DNA from: Bacteroidota bacterium
GTDB taxonomy: Bacteria > Bacteroidota > Rhodothermia > Rhodothermales > UBA10348
Length of the DNA: 64,000 nt
Assembly: GCA_029262855.1 (NCBI GenBank)
Contig: JAJCYP010000115.1
Location: forward strand, 1 to 64,000
Direction: 5' to 3'
The notes under the pieces are model-generated. The model had not been told where the DNA came from. It ran no database searches and was given only the letters and a program-made list of their open reading frames with translations. The position numbers were made by a program, and so were the translations under genes. Shown here piece after piece: positions 18,058 through 26,025 of the stretch. The stretch's first letter is position 1; every line of letters begins with the position of its first letter.

Positions 18058-18407
18058 TGACCCGCTTCGATCATCCCGAAGAGCCAGACTATGAGGTACT
18101 GGTCGAGGAGGTCGTTGACAGCGAAGTGCGACCCATCCACGTGCCGCCCTACCACGTGATCCTGTTCGATGACGACTCGCACACGTACGAGTACGTCATC
18201 GAAATGCTCATCGACATCTTCGGGCACTCGCTGGAGCGGGCCTTCACCATGGCCCGGAAGGTCGACGCCGCGGGTTGGGTGGTGGTAGACACGACTACCC
18301 GGGAACGGGCCGAGCTGAAGCGCGACCAGATCCACGCCTATGGCGCTGACTGGCGGATAGAGCACTGCAAAGGGTCGATGTCGGCCACGGTAGAAGAGGC
18401 AGAATAG
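18057..18407 (+). CDS. clpS: ClpS-like adaptor with altered N-degron pocket
   Basis: A 116-residue protein with the ClpS fold: PPYHVILFDDDSHTYEYV, then the helical LERAFTMARKV and the RERAELKRDQIHAYG segments. ClpS normally presents N-degron substrates to ClpAP. The residues that grip the substrate alpha-amino group in E. coli ClpS are Asn34, Asp35 and His66; here the aligned positions are Asp38, Asp39 and Asp70, so two of three are changed to Asp. The protein may bind a different N-terminus or a non-degron ligand. The GTG start at 18057 overlaps the upstream stop, making it the last cistron of the esterase/ATP-grasp/GATase operon. Confidence 0.82.
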   Translation: MTRFDHPEEPDYEVLVEEVVDSEVRPIHVPPYHVILFDDDSHTYEYVIEMLIDIFGHSLERAFTMARKVDAAGWVVVDTTTRERAELKRDQIHAYGADWRIEHCKGSMSATVEEAE

Positions 18408-18492
18408 AGACCTTGGGGCCTTTTGGGCGGTTATTCTCAGTGACCCGGGTCGGGAGGCTCTATCTTGGGACGTTGCAGTAACCAACCAAAAT

Positions 18493-18499
18493 GGGGGGA
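18493..18499 (+). promoter_or_regulatory. Ribosome-binding site that sets the start at 18503
   Basis: The run GGGGGGA lies immediately before ATG 18503 and inside the alternative, longer frame that would start at ATG 18491. It therefore favours the second ATG, although the spacing of three to four bases is short. Confidence 0.4.
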
Positions 18500-18502
18500 A
18501 TC

Positions 18503-18724
18503 ATGGGTACCAAGAGTATTGTAGGCATCGTGCTGATTGTCGTCGGCATTCTCGGGTTCGTGTTCGGAGGCATTCCATTCACATCACAGGAGACCATCGT
18601 GGATATCGGGCCGCTCGAAATGACGGCCGAACAGGACAAGACGTTTCCGCTCGCTCCGATCGCGTCGGGCCTCATCCTGATCGGCGGGGTCTATCTGGTG
18701 GCAACCGGCAGAAAAGAAGGCTGA
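18503..18724 (+). CDS. Small two-helix membrane protein, DUF3185-like
   Basis: A 73-residue protein with two transmembrane helices (about residues 4-24 and 49-68) joined by a loop that reads TSQETIVDIGPLEMTAEQDKT. The loop pattern resembles small DUF3185-type membrane proteins of unknown function. The start at 18503 is chosen over 18491 because of the purine-rich sequence just before it. It is 95 bp after clpS on the same strand and is followed by hairpins, so it probably forms its own short transcript or the operon tail. Confidence 0.65.
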   Translation: MGTKSIVGIVLIVVGILGFVFGGIPFTSQETIVDIGPLEMTAEQDKTFPLAPIASGLILIGGVYLVATGRKEG

Positions 18725-18728
18725 GTCC

Positions 18729-18812
18729 AAGGGGCAGCGCCCCTTCACCACCGGATCATGCTCTACCGGCCTCACCCGCGTCTCCTCCCCCCGAGGCGCG
18801 GGTGAATCCTTT
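18729..18812 (+). terminator. Hairpins after the DUF3185-like gene
   Basis: Two inverted repeats follow the stop codon: AAGGGGC/GCCCCTT (18729-18745, 3-base loop) and TCACCCGCG/CGCGGGTGA (18772-18780 and 18797-18805). The second is followed by a modest T run (CCTTTT). They plausibly end transcription before the peptidase gene. Confidence 0.5.
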
Positions 18813-18854
18813 TCAGGGCTGATCCGTCTTCTGATGTAGCCCAACCCGACCCCT

Positions 18855-20396
18855 ATGCGCCGGATTCTACCCGCCCTTTTGATGACGCTCCTGATTGGCC
18901 CGGCCCGGGGCCAGTCTTCCAGTGTGGTGGAAGCCATCTACCAGGAAGGTACCGAGCGGTCCCAAATCGTGGACCTGGCGCAGTACCTGGCGGACGTCAT
19001 CGGGCCGCGATTGACCGCTTCACCCGGCCACGAGCGGGCCATTGACTGGGCGATGGCACAGCTTGGCAATTGGGGAATCAGCTCCACACGCGAAGCGCAG
19101 GGCACATGGCGGAGTTGGCGGCGCGGACTGGTGAGCCTCGATCTCATTGAGCCGCGCCTTCGATCACTCGAAGGCCAGCTATTGTCCTGGAGTCCAGGGA
19201 CGGAAGGATCCGTCGAGGGGGGTGTGATCACGCTGCCCGACCTGCGTGGTGCCGAGCAGTTCCGCAACTGGCTGGCGATGGCGGAGGGCCAGTTCGTCCT
19301 GCTCTCAGCCTACGAGCCTACTTGTCGACCAGCGGCCGTTTGGGAGGAATACGGAGGCGCCGCCGCCCGTTCCGAGTTTGAGGCCCGAAGAAAGGCCGCT
19401 CGGGATGCATGGCAGACTCGCGTCAGTAATCTCGGACTCACCAATCAGGAGATCGTCGACGAGTTGGAAGCGGCCGGAGTCGCGGGCTTCTTCACCAACC
19501 TGTGGACCGGCGAGCGAGGGACTGACCGGGTATTTCCCCTTTCGTACTCATTCCGCGGCGCCATGAATCACCGGGCCGCCGCGTTCAATCTGAGCTGCGA
19601 GGACTACGGACTCCTGTACCGACTCGCCGAGAGAGGTCAAGGGCCGGTGGTTCGGGCGTACGGGGAGGCAGAACATCTGGGTGAAACCGCGGCCCACAAC
19701 CTGATCGCCGTGATCCCTGGCAGGGAGTTGCCGGGCGAATACGTGCTGCTCTCCGCGCATTTCGATGCGTGGGACGGTTCGAGTGGCATGACCGATAACG
19801 GGACGGGAAGCGTCACCATGATGGAGGCGGCCCGCATTCTGAAGCTGCATTATCCCAACCCCCGACGCACGATCATTGTCGGCCTCTGGAGCGGCGAGGA
19901 GCAGGGACTCAACGGATCGAGAGCCTATGCAGCCGATCATCCGGAGGTGATCGATGGGCTGCAGGCCCTGTTCAATCAGGACAACGGCACCGGGCGCATC
20001 GCACGCATCGACATGCAGGGGCTGACTGGTGCCCTACCGCACTTCAAGCGCTGGTTCAACCGGATTCCTCGCGGTCTGGTCGAGGGCATCGAACTCGTCG
20101 CCCCCGGATCACCTGGGCAGGCCGGATCTGACTATGTCAGCTTTGTCTGCGCGGGTGCACCGGCTTTCAACCTGGCCTCCGACGAGTTTGACTATCGCGA
20201 CGGAACGTGGCACACCAATCGCGACACGTTTGACAAGATCTCTCCCGACGATCTTCGCGACAATGCGACGCTGGTTGCGCTTCTGGCCTACCTGGCAGCG
20301 GAGGGCGAACGGTTGCCGCGCGCGCGTGACTCCCGCGATGAATGGCCGACGTGCCAACTCCCCGACCGATCCACCGGCGACCGATTCCGGGAGTAG
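18855..20396 (+). CDS. M28 family exported zinc peptidase (first paralogue)
   Basis: A 513-residue metallopeptidase with an N-terminal signal peptide (residues 1-20, cleavage near ARG-Q). The two-zinc site of M28 is complete: His302 (SAHFDAWD), Asp314 (TDNGTGS), Glu348/Glu349 (SGEEQGL, catalytic base and ligand), Asp376 (NQDNGTG) and His453 (TWHTNRD). A protease-associated-like insert occupies about residues 110-280. The arrangement resembles carboxypeptidase Q-type enzymes that release amino acids from peptides outside the cytoplasm. It is a clear paralogue of the peptidase at 29013-30587. Its last 109 bp overlap the 3' end of the convergent histidine kinase gene; similarity to the paralogue up to its C-terminus (DRFR) shows that the peptidase frame is the original one there. 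Confidence 0.9.
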   Translation: MRRILPALLMTLLIGPARGQSSSVVEAIYQEGTERSQIVDLAQYLADVIGPRLTASPGHERAIDWAMAQLGNWGISSTREAQGTWRSWRRGLVSLDLIEPRLRSLEGQLLSWSPGTEGSVEGGVITLPDLRGAEQFRNWLAMAEGQFVLLSAYEPTCRPAAVWEEYGGAAARSEFEARRKAARDAWQTRVSNLGLTNQEIVDELEAAGVAGFFTNLWTGERGTDRVFPLSYSFRGAMNHRAAAFNLSCEDYGLLYRLAERGQGPVVRAYGEAEHLGETAAHNLIAVIPGRELPGEYVLLSAHFDAWDGSSGMTDNGTGSVTMMEAARILKLHYPNPRRTIIVGLWSGEEQGLNGSRAYAADHPEVIDGLQALFNQDNGTGRIARIDMQGLTGALPHFKRWFNRIPRGLVEGIELVAPGSPGQAGSDYVSFVCAGAPAFNLASDEFDYRDGTWHTNRDTFDKISPDDLRDNATLVALLAYLAAEGERLPRARDSRDEWPTCQLPDRSTGDRFRE

Positions 20397-21868
20397 TGCC
20401 CGTCATTCCTTCGTGCCTTCATGCGAACTTTCACGCTGAAGGTACTGCCTGTCCCTGGCGTGCTTTCCAGGCTCAACCCGCCGCCCATCGCCTTGGCAAG
20501 CTGATCAGAAATTGTAAGACCCAGGCCCGTTCCGCCATACTCGCGCGAAGCGGATGTGTCGGCCTGAGCGAAAGCATCGAACAAATGGGCCCGCCGGTCA
20601 ACCGGGATGCCGATCCCGGTATCTCGGACATCGAACACCAGCTGATGCATTCGATTGCCTTCATCCTCCACGATGCCGTCCGACCTTACGCGAACATGAA
20701 TCTCCCCGCGCTCAGTGAACTTGACCGCGTTCGCCAGCAGGTTGACCAGAATCTGGCGCAATCGGACGTTGTCACCCATCACTTCCTCGGGCACGTTGTC
20801 GTCGAGTTCCAGGACCAGCTCCAGACCTTTCTCGCTCGCCCGCCCGCTAACCAGGTCAATGGCCTGTTCCGCGCATTCCCGCGGAGAAAACCGAACCGTC
20901 TCCAACTCCAGATGACCGGACTCGATCTCCGAGAAGTCCAGAATCTCGTTGATTATGGTCAGGAGATGGTTGCTCGAAGATCGGATGATCGAGGCGAACT
21001 CCGACTGTTCTGGGGTAAGCGCGGTGTCCATCATGAGCTCGCTCATGCCTACGATGGCGTTCATCGGAGTTCGGATTTCGTGGCTCATGTTTGCCAGAAA
21101 CTCGCTCTTGGCACGGGTGGCCATTTCGGCGGCATCCCGGGCTACAAGCAAGGCGTCGTTCTGGGCGGAAATCTCTCCATGGGCGCTGGAGAGACTCGTC
21201 ACCATGTGGTTGAACGACCTTGCCAATTCGCCGATCTCTCCGGAACCGGTCGCCGACACCCGTAGACTTAGATCTCCGGCGGCAACGCCGGTGGCAGTCT
21301 CCCTGATTCTTACGATGGGTCGCGCAATGAACGCACCCAGTCCGATGGCCAATATCCCGCCAAAGACAAGCAGGACTAACGCAACAATGGCGACCGCGCG
21401 ACGGCTTTGTGCTGCATTGGCCTGGATGAATCGTGTTGAGAATCCGGCCACTATCTGACCGATTTCCACACCCTGAGCAAGGACCGTTTTTGTAACCAGG
21501 AGTTCGCCTGTCTTCAGCACGGTCTGGTCAGCCGGGAGATCGTCAAGGCTCAGGTCTCCTGGCAGGCGACCGGCAACAATCCTTCCCTCTGCGTCGAGTA
21601 TGGCCACGAACCGCAGGTCATCCATGGATCGAATGGCCTCCAGCGCCTCGTCGACGCTGGACGCATCCTCAAAATAGAGGCCCGGCGAAACGGAGAACGC
21701 CGTCATATGCACCACGGCCGAGGCTTTTTCCAGCGCACCCCGCTCTGCACTTTTTTCAAATGCAGCCGGGAAGTAGGCGTAGACGAATATGGCGATCCCG
21801 GCGACGAGGATCGCGGCGCCCGCTGTGAGACGCGCCTGAATTCCGGTTGCGATGGCCAGCTTCATCAT
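20288..21868 (-). CDS. Membrane sensor histidine kinase with HAMP domain
   Basis: A 526-residue sensor kinase. Two transmembrane helices (about 12-32 and 155-178) flank a roughly 120-residue periplasmic sensor. A HAMP domain follows ([24 protein letters not shown]), then the dimerisation domain with phospho-acceptor His263 in [12 protein letters not shown], and an HATPase domain with N box [14 protein letters not shown]1 DTGIGIP and G2 GTGLGLTI. The protein then runs about 40 residues past the normal kinase end in sequence antisense to the peptidase gene, a sign that the original 3' end, perhaps with a receiver domain, was lost. No response regulator lies nearby. Its start overlaps the YfiR stop by four bases. 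Confidence 0.88.
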   Translation of the reverse strand: MMKLAIATGIQARLTAGAAILVAGIAIFVYAYFPAAFEKSAERGALEKASAVVHMTAFSVSPGLYFEDASSVDEALEAIRSMDDLRFVAILDAEGRIVAGRLPGDLSLDDLPADQTVLKTGELLVTKTVLAQGVEIGQIVAGFSTRFIQANAAQSRRAVAIVALVLLVFGGILAIGLGAFIARPIVRIRETATGVAAGDLSLRVSATGSGEIGELARSFNHMVTSLSSAHGEISAQNDALLVARDAAEMATRAKSEFLANMSHEIRTPMNAIVGMSELMMDTALTPEQSEFASIIRSSSNHLLTIINEILDFSEIESGHLELETVRFSPRECAEQAIDLVSGRASEKGLELVLELDDNVPEEVMGDNVRLRQILVNLLANAVKFTERGEIHVRVRSDGIVEDEGNRMHQLVFDVRDTGIGIPVDRRAHLFDAFAQADTSASREYGGTGLGLTISDQLAKAMGGGLSLESTPGTGSTFSVKVRMKARRNDGHYSRNRSPVDRSGSWHVGHSSRESRARGNRSPSAAR

Positions 21869-22446
21869 CCGTCGTCTCCAACCACCTGGGCAAGTCGAAG
21901 CAATTGCGAACTGAAGTCGGCCCCCTCGGCACGGGCCGCCGGAAGGTTCAGGACAATCTTCGGACGACCGTCCTTCATGTCCAGGGCCAGCGTCAGGCCA
22001 CCGGCCAGTTGCTCCGGCGAAACGGCGATGGTGCGAATCGAGGCCTCGCGAGAGATCTCAACGATTTTCTCCAGGGAGAAGGCCCTGAGCGGCATCACGT
22101 ACAAGACGTCGAGTCTGGTCACGTCCACGGCCTGCGAAACTGACCCGCTTGAGGTTACGGGCACTCGGACATACTTCACAGGATACCCCGCGAGCTGTGT
22201 CTCAACCTCTCTGCCGGCCGTGACCACCTCGTTGGCAGCCGCAATCGAACTGCGGTTGCCCGGTTGGTAGACAACCCCAATCGTCAGCGTTTCACCCGAC
22301 CGTGCCTCCAGAGCGCGGTCGAACTCCAAAACCTTTTGAAGGATCTTGAGCTGACTCTGAACGGGGACTACAATGTCCTGGGCCGCGGTGCCGCGCGGCA
22401 CCATCCAGATCAGGGCCAGAAGCAGTATTGAGTAGCCTCGGTTCAA
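21865..22446 (-). CDS. YfiR/DUF4154-family periplasmic protein
   Basis: A 193-residue exported protein with a signal peptide ending near TAAQ (residues 1-22) and the YfiR fold pattern: [17 protein letters not shown], then IGVVYQPGN and a central strand-turn region. YfiR homologues are periplasmic repressors of inner-membrane signalling enzymes, best known for inhibiting a diguanylate cyclase in Pseudomonas. Here the gene lies between a TonB-dependent receptor (6 bp upstream) and a HAMP sensor kinase (4-bp overlap), so the likely partner is the kinase's periplasmic domain. The pairing is inferred from context. Confidence 0.78.
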   Translation of the reverse strand: MNRGYSILLLALIWMVPRGTAAQDIVVPVQSQLKILQKVLEFDRALEARSGETLTIGVVYQPGNRSSIAAANEVVTAGREVETQLAGYPVKYVRVPVTSSGSVSQAVDVTRLDVLYVMPLRAFSLEKIVEISREASIRTIAVSPEQLAGGLTLALDMKDGRPKIVLNLPAARAEGADFSSQLLRLAQVVGDDG

Positions 22447-22452
22447 GACGAC

Positions 22453-24378
22453 TTAGAGGCTGGTGCGAATTTCAAAACGCACCGAGCGGCCGGGCTGGAT
22501 AATCGCTGCCTGCGTGTGCTCGTAGCCGCCCGGCAAGAAGATCTGCGCGTCCAGAGCGTTCTGAAGCTTGACGGCCAGGCGCACGCCTCTGATGAGGTCC
22601 GGAGTACGCAGCATCAGGTCCAAACGCGTTGAACCGTCCAGTCGATCTCCCCAGATAGTGAAGCGACTGCTTTCGCCAAACAGCTGTGCCCCTCCAGACC
22701 AGCCCGTGCGGCCGATCACCGCGCCCGCCTTGAAGAGGATCTCCGGCGCGTTCGACAGATGCTCCTTGCTGTCCAGGTAGATTGAATGCTGGTAGGCCAC
22801 GCTGGCGAACCCGCTGAGCGTGCCAGCTGTGCGCACCTCCAACTCCGCGCCGTGAGAACGAACCGAGCCGACATTGTCAAACTGGGTTTCACCGGAGTCT
22901 ATCAGGTCACTGACCACCGTCCGGTAGACTGAAGTCGCGACCGTGCCCCGCGAAGAAATCTGGTGTTCCCAGACTGCCTCGAGCGTGCTGACTCGTTCGC
23001 GAAGCAGCGAGGGGTTTGCCACAAAGTCGAGCACGGGATCGGCATAGAAAAGCTCGTAGGCGGTCGGAACGCGGAAAGCCGCTCCATACAGAAACTTCAG
23101 TACGTGGCGCGACCAGGGAGACACAACCAGAGCAGCGCGGGGCGTGAAACCGGAACCCGTGGTTGAATACTGATCGTATCGCCCACCCACCACCATCGAG
23201 GCGGCCGGGGATATATCGAATGCCCCCTGCAGGAAGGCGTAGCCCACCGTTAACGGCTCGTTGAAACTGGAGTACTCCTCCCACTCGTCGTAGTAACGGT
23301 ATGAGGCTCGGACATGCCTGACCATACCGACTCCGCCAACCATGACGGACCTGGGACTCAGGTCCCACTGGATCTGGCCATCGGCACCGTAATTGGTTCC
23401 GACCGCCTCATCAAACGAATCGTAGTAACTCCCCTCTTCGTCATCATAAGGGAAGGAACCCTCGTAGCCGTGGCGACTGAGATTGGCGCCTACGGTGGCT
23501 GACCAGGAACGCGGAGTTTGAGTGCGATAGGAGACCCCCAGATACTGACGTGAATCGGCCGTCCACTCCTCGCCCATCCCAAAGGTGGTTTCATAGGACG
23601 CCGTGGGTACTCCCTTCCGCCGATGAGCCACTCGCCCCTCGAGGCGAAGCCCTCCTCTTGAAAGAACCGAGTGAACACCCGAAGAGCGCTCCCAGTCGGC
23701 ATCAACCGCCATTCCCCCATTTGAGTCGGAAAATTCGTCGAAGTAGAGGCTCTCGCCGGCTGCGCGGAAATGCATCGCCGACACACTGAGTCGCGTGCCC
23801 GCACCCAGATCCTCGTTGACAAACGCGCTGACCTGCCTGCCCCCGTAGTTGCCGGCAGCTACGCTGACACCGCCACCCTGGTCTTGCCTTTCATCCTTGG
23901 TGATGATGTTGATGACGCCGAACATCGCGCTGGTCCCATACAGCACCGACCCGGGACCGCGAATGATCTCGATTCGATCAACGTTCTCCATGGACAGACC
24001 CAAGTCCCATCCGATGGCCGCTGAACCAAAGACGTATTCGTTCTGCGGAATGCCGTTCAGAAGAACGAGAATTCGGTTGTTGTAGTCGGTAGGCCGGCTG
24101 AAACCGCGCACGCCCGCGTATTCGTAGTTACGGTCGTTGGTGATGTACAGACCGCGGACACTGCGGAGCACATCGGCCAGAGTCTTATAGCCAAATGATT
24201 CGATCTCCACTGCTGAAACTACCGACACCGAAGCCGGAGCCTGCCGGGCCGTTTGACGATAGCGGGACGCGGTTTCGACGGGTACGTCCAACAGCGACTC
24301 AAGGGAAATGTCTTGAGCCCCAACGCCGTTCGAGACCAGGGCTGTCAGTGCCATGACTGACAGTGCTGCGATACGCAT
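22453..24378 (-). CDS. TonB-dependent outer-membrane receptor
   Basis: A 641-residue receptor with a signal peptide (MRIAALSVMALTALVSNGVGAQ), a short TonB-box-like segment (ISLESLLDVPVETASRY), a plug domain up to about residue 165 (RIEIIRGPGSVLYGTSAMFGVINIITK is diagnostic), and a 22-strand-type barrel. It ends in an aromatic-poor but typical C-terminal strand (SVRFEIRTSL). It resembles the colicin I/vitamin B12 receptor group; the ligand is unknown. The frame extends 22 codons upstream, but the ATG at 24376-24378 gives a clean signal peptide. It heads a three-gene operon with YfiR and the sensor kinase, a layout suggesting ligand-linked signalling. Energy would come from an ExbB/ExbD motor such as that at 4055-6163. 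Confidence 0.92.
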   Translation of the reverse strand: MRIAALSVMALTALVSNGVGAQDISLESLLDVPVETASRYRQTARQAPASVSVVSAVEIESFGYKTLADVLRSVRGLYITNDRNYEYAGVRGFSRPTDYNNRILVLLNGIPQNEYVFGSAAIGWDLGLSMENVDRIEIIRGPGSVLYGTSAMFGVINIITKDERQDQGGGVSVAAGNYGGRQVSAFVNEDLGAGTRLSVSAMHFRAAGESLYFDEFSDSNGGMAVDADWERSSGVHSVLSRGGLRLEGRVAHRRKGVPTASYETTFGMGEEWTADSRQYLGVSYRTQTPRSWSATVGANLSRHGYEGSFPYDDEEGSYYDSFDEAVGTNYGADGQIQWDLSPRSVMVGGVGMVRHVRASYRYYDEWEEYSSFNEPLTVGYAFLQGAFDISPAASMVVGGRYDQYSTTGSGFTPRAALVVSPWSRHVLKFLYGAAFRVPTAYELFYADPVLDFVANPSLLRERVSTLEAVWEHQISSRGTVATSVYRTVVSDLIDSGETQFDNVGSVRSHGAELEVRTAGTLSGFASVAYQHSIYLDSKEHLSNAPEILFKAGAVIGRTGWSGGAQLFGESSRFTIWGDRLDGSTRLDLMLRTPDLIRGVRLAVKLQNALDAQIFLPGGYEHTQAAIIQPGRSVRFEIRTSL

Positions 24379-24517
24379 GACCAGGACTCTTCGATTGCGT
24401 GAAACAGACGCCCTCGGTATCGGCTGGCGGACCGTCCAATTCAAGCTCAGAGCCCCTGGCGAACAGGATTTTCACTTCACCTATTCTGCACCGAAATGGT
24501 CATTCTTGAACGGTCTA

Positions 24518-25903
24518 CTAATACCGGTCGTCCATTGCAAAATCCTGCCTCCGCTTCATCCACAGTCCCCGCGTGAAATCAGGGAACGCCTGAGGTGCGT
24601 TGCCGGCGGCAATTGACATCTCGGAAAGCGGTGTCACCGCACTCCAGGCAGCGGCATCATAGGCATCGAGCGGAGTCTGAACCTGTGCCTTGCAGGCCTC
24701 CACGAAGGCGTGAAGGACGAAGAAGTCCATGCCCCCGTGACCGGCTCCGGTGGCGCGTTCCTCGTATTTCTTCCACAGTGGATGATCGTGCTCCTGCAGC
24801 AGCGGCGCGGCCTCCTGCCAGGAGTGGGCAGGCTCCATCCCCTCCAGGTAGATGCTCTTGTTGATATCCATCCAGATACCCTTCGTCCCCTGGACCCGGA
24901 ATCCCAGCGAGTAGGGCCGGGGCAGGTTCGTGTCGTGACTGACGATGATCGACTCGCCATTCTGGGTGCGGATCACGGTGGTCACCACATCGCCCAGCTT
25001 GAATCGCTGGTTCGCGTTCGGATGGTCCGGTCCCCCTTGCGGATGGTTCACGATGTAGTCGTGCAAACCGCGGGATTTGGTGCTTGTGGACGTCAGGCTG
25101 ACAAAGCGGTTGCCCCGGTTGATGTCGAGATACATTCCGACCGGGCCCAGGCCATGGGTTGGGTACACGTCGGCGTCACGGTGGACCGAGTGCGCGGTTC
25201 GCCACCTGGCCTCACTGAAGCCCTTCTCGCCGAACTCCACTCCGCCACCGTAGGCCTGCTTGCCGTCATTGAACTTGACGAAGCGCAGGTCATGTTGGTA
25301 GCCGCACTCGGTGTGAATGAGTTCGCCGAACATGCCCTTCCGGACCATGTTCAGAACGGCCATGACGTCGCGCCGATAGTTCACGTTCTCGAGGATCATC
25401 ACCGGCACGCCGGTGGCCTCGTGCGTGTTGACGAGGTCCCAGCATTCCTCCAGCGTGTTGGCGGCAGAAACCTCGACGCCGGCGTACTTGCCCGCCTTCA
25501 TCGCCTTGACGGCCATCCGCGTGTGCCAGAGCCACGGCGTCGCAATGATGACGGCGTCCAGGTCGTCCCGCGCGAGGAGTTCTTCAAAGGCGAAATCGCT
25601 CCCGGTGTACTCTACGGCCTTCGGCCATCCCGCGTCCGCGATCAGCTTGGAAGCACGGCCGAGAGCGTCCGGATCCGTGTCGCAGATGGCGCTGACGGTT
25701 ACATCATCCCGCTTCAGGGCCAGGCCGATGTGGGAGCGTCCACGGAGGCCCGTGCCGATGAATCCCAGCCGAACGGTGTCCGAGGGAAGTCGATTCCCGA
25801 TGATCGATGGGGCCTTTCCCGTGGCGGGGTTGGCGGCAGCCCCGACTGTGGCGGCCCCCATTCCTGCGATGGTGGTTGTGGCGAGGAATTTTCGGCGGTC
25901 CAT
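24518..25903 (-). CDS. Gfo/Idh/MocA-family protein, GH109 glycosidase-like
   Basis: A 461-residue protein beginning with a twin-arginine signal (MDRRKFLATTTIAGMG). The Rossmann motif LGFIGTGLRGRSH follows at about residue 47, then the sugar-oxidoreductase C-terminal domain. Family-specific stretches such as YPTHGLGPVGMYLDINRGNRF and GHGGMD point to glycoside hydrolase family 109, enzymes that use bound NAD+ to cleave alpha-N-acetylgalactosaminides by an oxidation-elimination route. Tat export fits folding with NAD before secretion. The frame is open 35 codons upstream, but the Tat motif fixes the start. It is divergent from a sodium:solute symporter (122 bp), which may take up the released sugar. 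General oxidoreductase activity on another sugar remains possible. Confidence 0.85.
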   Translation of the reverse strand: MDRRKFLATTTIAGMGAATVGAAANPATGKAPSIIGNRLPSDTVRLGFIGTGLRGRSHIGLALKRDDVTVSAICDTDPDALGRASKLIADAGWPKAVEYTGSDFAFEELLARDDLDAVIIATPWLWHTRMAVKAMKAGKYAGVEVSAANTLEECWDLVNTHEATGVPVMILENVNYRRDVMAVLNMVRKGMFGELIHTECGYQHDLRFVKFNDGKQAYGGGVEFGEKGFSEARWRTAHSVHRDADVYPTHGLGPVGMYLDINRGNRFVSLTSTSTKSRGLHDYIVNHPQGGPDHPNANQRFKLGDVVTTVIRTQNGESIIVSHDTNLPRPYSLGFRVQGTKGIWMDINKSIYLEGMEPAHSWQEAAPLLQEHDHPLWKKYEERATGAGHGGMDFFVLHAFVEACKAQVQTPLDAYDAAAWSAVTPLSEMSIAAGNAPQAFPDFTRGLWMKRRQDFAMDDRY

Positions 25904-26025
25904 CCTGAAGCGGGTTTCGTGAGACGGGCAATATCGGAGCGGCGGGTTATGGATGCTCTGTTGGGGCGTCTTTCCCCTACCCGCCCAGCCATTACCTTCG
26001 GCGCGCACCAGCCCTTCAAGCGCGC

